From assembly GCA_039621445.1 (NCBI GenBank), contig CP154955.1, positions 47,205,540 through 47,269,539 on the forward strand: a stretch of DNA of 64,000 nt. Reading direction: 5' to 3'. The position numbers were made by a program, and so were the translations under genes. Below are positions 52,593 to 64,000 of this stretch, one piece after another (within the stretch, counting starts at the first letter, position 1; the number at the start of each line of letters is the position of its first letter). This DNA comes from Euglena gracilis. Taxonomy: Eukaryota; Euglenida; Euglenophyceae; Euglenales. The notes under the pieces are model-generated. The model saw only the letters and a program-made list of their open reading frames with translations. It did no database searches and had not been told where the DNA came from.

Positions 52593-52880
52593 AGAACGGC
52601 AGCGCTGAACCCAGCAATGCCGACACAACGGCACATCTTGTGACGCAGCACATCTGGCCAGAGGGTGGGAGGTCAGCGCTGCCTGCCGGGTTCCCCGCCC
52701 CCGTCACGTCAGAGCGCAACCATTCATGCGCTCTGCTGGCCTCCCAGGCTCCCGGCCGCAACCGGGGGCGTAGCGGTGCCCAGGACTTGACGGACCCCGA
52801 GCCGGCCGCCCAGCCGCCCGCCGGCACCCACCGAGAACCTCGCGCAGCGATGCCTCCCGCCGGGGAAACCTGGAGGCTGA
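52593..52880 (+). CDS. Possible Pro/Ala-rich exon
   Basis: After GGCAG there is an open frame (AACGGCAGCGCTGAACCC...) that runs beyond 52880, rich in Ala, Pro, Ser and Arg (for example DPEPAAQPPAGTHREP) and with GC-rich third positions like the neighbouring exons. Phase does not match the chain ending at 51905, so an exon may be missing or the frame may be chance. Confidence 0.3.
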
Positions 52881-52989
52881 ACAACCCGTGGACGTTGTCA
52901 CACTGGTCGCCCTTCCCTGCAATGCTGATTCGCCGTTGTTGCCCAGGCCTTTTTTTAACCCTGCAGGCACAACTCTCCCTTTTCCCTTG

Positions 52990-54600
52990 AGAATGCTGTG
53001 AGGCTTGGTGCTGGCCCCAAAACAGTGTTCGATATGCGGAGGGTGTTGCCTCGGCCTAGCAAATGTCCTCTCCACTGCGTTTCCGGGGCTGGATGGCATT
53101 TGCGGGGGCATGGGCTGGACATATTTGCTGGGTCAGCAAGAAGCGCAACGATGACTGCAGAACAGGAAGAGGCTTCTTGTGAAAACCCCTGGGAGGGGGG
53201 TACTCCCGACTCACCCAACCCGGCATGGGTCACCCCCAGGTGGGAAGTCGAAAGGCATTTCCCAAAATTCTTTGGGCGCATTGAGCCGAAACCCACACCT
53301 GTGTCCAGGACACTCACCCCACACCCCCCTGCTAGACTGGAGGGAGGGGGGCGACCCCCCCCCCCACCTGCCTTTAAACCGAGCTCGGCCCCAAAAACTA
53401 ATCTCAGAGCCACCCGTGAAAAATGGCTGTGTCAAAATAAACCTGCATTAATTACTGCGCTGTTGTTTTCAAGCAGACAGCAGATAGGGTAAGAATAATA
53501 AAAAATAAAAAATGAGGATTTCGCCTTCAGCTTCTTGCCCGCCTCTCCGGCTCTGAGGGATTTGGACACCAACCCACACCAGTTGGTTTCAGCCACGTTT
53601 GATGATTACAGCAATTGCAGATCACTGGGTGATTAAATTAATTATTAAGGAATGCTTGAGAATGGAATGGCTTGTTTTCTTCCAAGTCATTGTTCCCCAC
53701 CAACTGATTGCAAGCAGCACATTATTTATGGGCACTGTAACAATATAAGTTGGAAAAAAACGTGAATGATGGCTCAAAACATCCACCAATGTTGCAAAAT
53801 GAAAAGTAATTATTGTAGATATTGGTAGTAATGGATAATTGATACGGGGGGGGGGGGGGGCTTGAACGGGAAATAAATATTGTGGGAAAAAATTATGGAC
53901 GAAATTTTGTCCAGCATTTTCTCTGCCATTTTTAAGGATACGTTCAGGATTTTTCTGGCAAATTTGAATCCAATTTTCTCCACTAAATGCCCGAAAATTT
54001 GTCGGCTCTTCGCACCGATTATTGAGGTACGTCTTTTGTTCCAAATCACCTATTAAAAGGTGTATTGATCACCCAAAATGAAAGAGTGTTTTCTTTGATT
54101 TACTTTCACCATTTTTTTGGACGTTGAATTTGAGATAACTTTGTGATTTCGATGTGAATTTTTATGGATTTCCCTGAAAAATGCTGATAAATGAGTTCAC
54201 TAGATTTTCCTGTCCAGAATTTCCCGGCCGTTTTAAGCGGTCGGCCAGAATTTTTCCCAGTTTGTCGCAGAATTTACCCAATGTTTCCCAGCAGAATTTT
54301 TCCTGTCAGTAATTGTTCCTGGTCAGATTTTTCCATCCCCCTCCCCCCAGTAATTGAGGATAAAAATTTTCTAAGTCCCCTCCAGCAACACTGTGTGCAT
54401 CCCTGATATCAATTTTCCTGCAAATTCTGCAACTTTTCAGATGGCCATCGACATTAATTATCCCCCCTGATTTTTAAGTTCTGGTTGGCCGTCACCCTCG
54501 AATGAATCGGTCAAAGTGTGCAGACTGCAAGCCAGTGAAATTAACAGTAATATGAAAGGAAGTCCCTGCTAGTTCCGCCCGCCCCCTCCCCCTCCCCCTC
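52990..54600. other. Intronic or intergenic DNA
   Basis: No exon recognised. AT-rich from 53450 to 54560; a G run near 53847. Confidence 0.4.
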
Positions 54601-54644
54601 CCCCTGTCCCATATGTATGCCGCCGACCCCTCCCCGGCCAACAG

Positions 54645-63813
<9,169 letters not shown>

Positions 63814-63859
63814 GTGGGACTCTTGCCAGACACCCAGACCAGCCTGCCTCAGCACAAAC

Positions 63860-63960
63860 ACACACACACACACATGCGTGTGCATGCCCGAACACAGTCA
63901 AACACAAACACACAACAGACACCCACATGTGCCCGCACACACGCACACACACACATGCAA
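63860..63960. repeat. (CA)n-rich microsatellite
   Basis: Interrupted ACACAC and ACACGC runs downstream of the ADP-ribosyltransferase stop codon. Confidence 0.8.
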
Positions 63961-64000
63961 TGTGGAAACATATTTCCTCGTATCCGTATTCGTTCCGAAA

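Overview
This looks like nuclear DNA of a eukaryote, most likely a protist or unicellular alga; the sequence does not fix the lineage. The evidence is spliced genes with short GC-rich exons and GT..AG introns, LTR and non-LTR retroelements, many small terminal-inverted-repeat (TIR) elements, microsatellites, and an extraordinary density of G and C homopolymers. I see no rRNA, tRNA, CRISPR array or bacterial-type operon. All exon boundaries are by eye.

Layout. (1) 1-16.2 kb: fragments of a LINE-like reverse transcriptase at both ends (14-142 and 15.4-16.2 kb, + strand) enclose G/C-rich spacer and a 12.9-kb chromodomain Ty3/gypsy LTR retrotransposon on the - strand (1701-14627). The gypsy element has near-identical LTRs, a Met-tRNA-like primer site, a Gag with 26-residue repeats, and a Pol in which a cytosine-C5 methyltransferase-like domain and a second Dam/DIRS-like NPPW domain precede protease, RT, RNase H and integrase. 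Several frameshifts and stops break it. (2) 16.2-24.8 kb: gene-poor, with TIR elements, hairpins, a Crypton-like recombinase fragment flanked by palindromic repeats, and tandem repeats of 217, 163, about 95 and 24 bp. (3) 24.9-25.2 kb: an isolated C3HC4 RING exon. (4) 30.0-43.4 kb (+): a multi-exon TPR plus J-domain co-chaperone of the DNAJC7 type, with introns full of repeats. (5) 44.4-63.8 kb (+): a second long gene or gene pair. Proline-rich linker exons sit at 44.4-52.9 kb. At 54.6-63.8 kb are helical exons, a Cys/His motif and a C-terminal mono-ADP-ribosyltransferase domain with an R-S-ExE signature spread over several exons.

The small TIR elements recur in introns and intergenic DNA. 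Four have 8-bp target-site duplications I can see directly (35078-35438, 45727-45842, 50510-50818, 52006-52318), and a fifth (17661-18492) is likely. They point to hAT-like or introner-like DNA transposition as a main force enlarging introns. A 2.9-kb element with 28-bp TIRs (45912-48840) carries about 18 copies of a TTTGCGCAAATGCGC-type palindrome.

The best candidates for new biology are the retrotransposon carrying two methyltransferase-like domains, the palindrome-array transposon, the 8-bp-TSD intronic elements, and the possible RING-TPR-J arrangement. Homopolymer-length sequencing errors could explain some of the apparent frameshifts.
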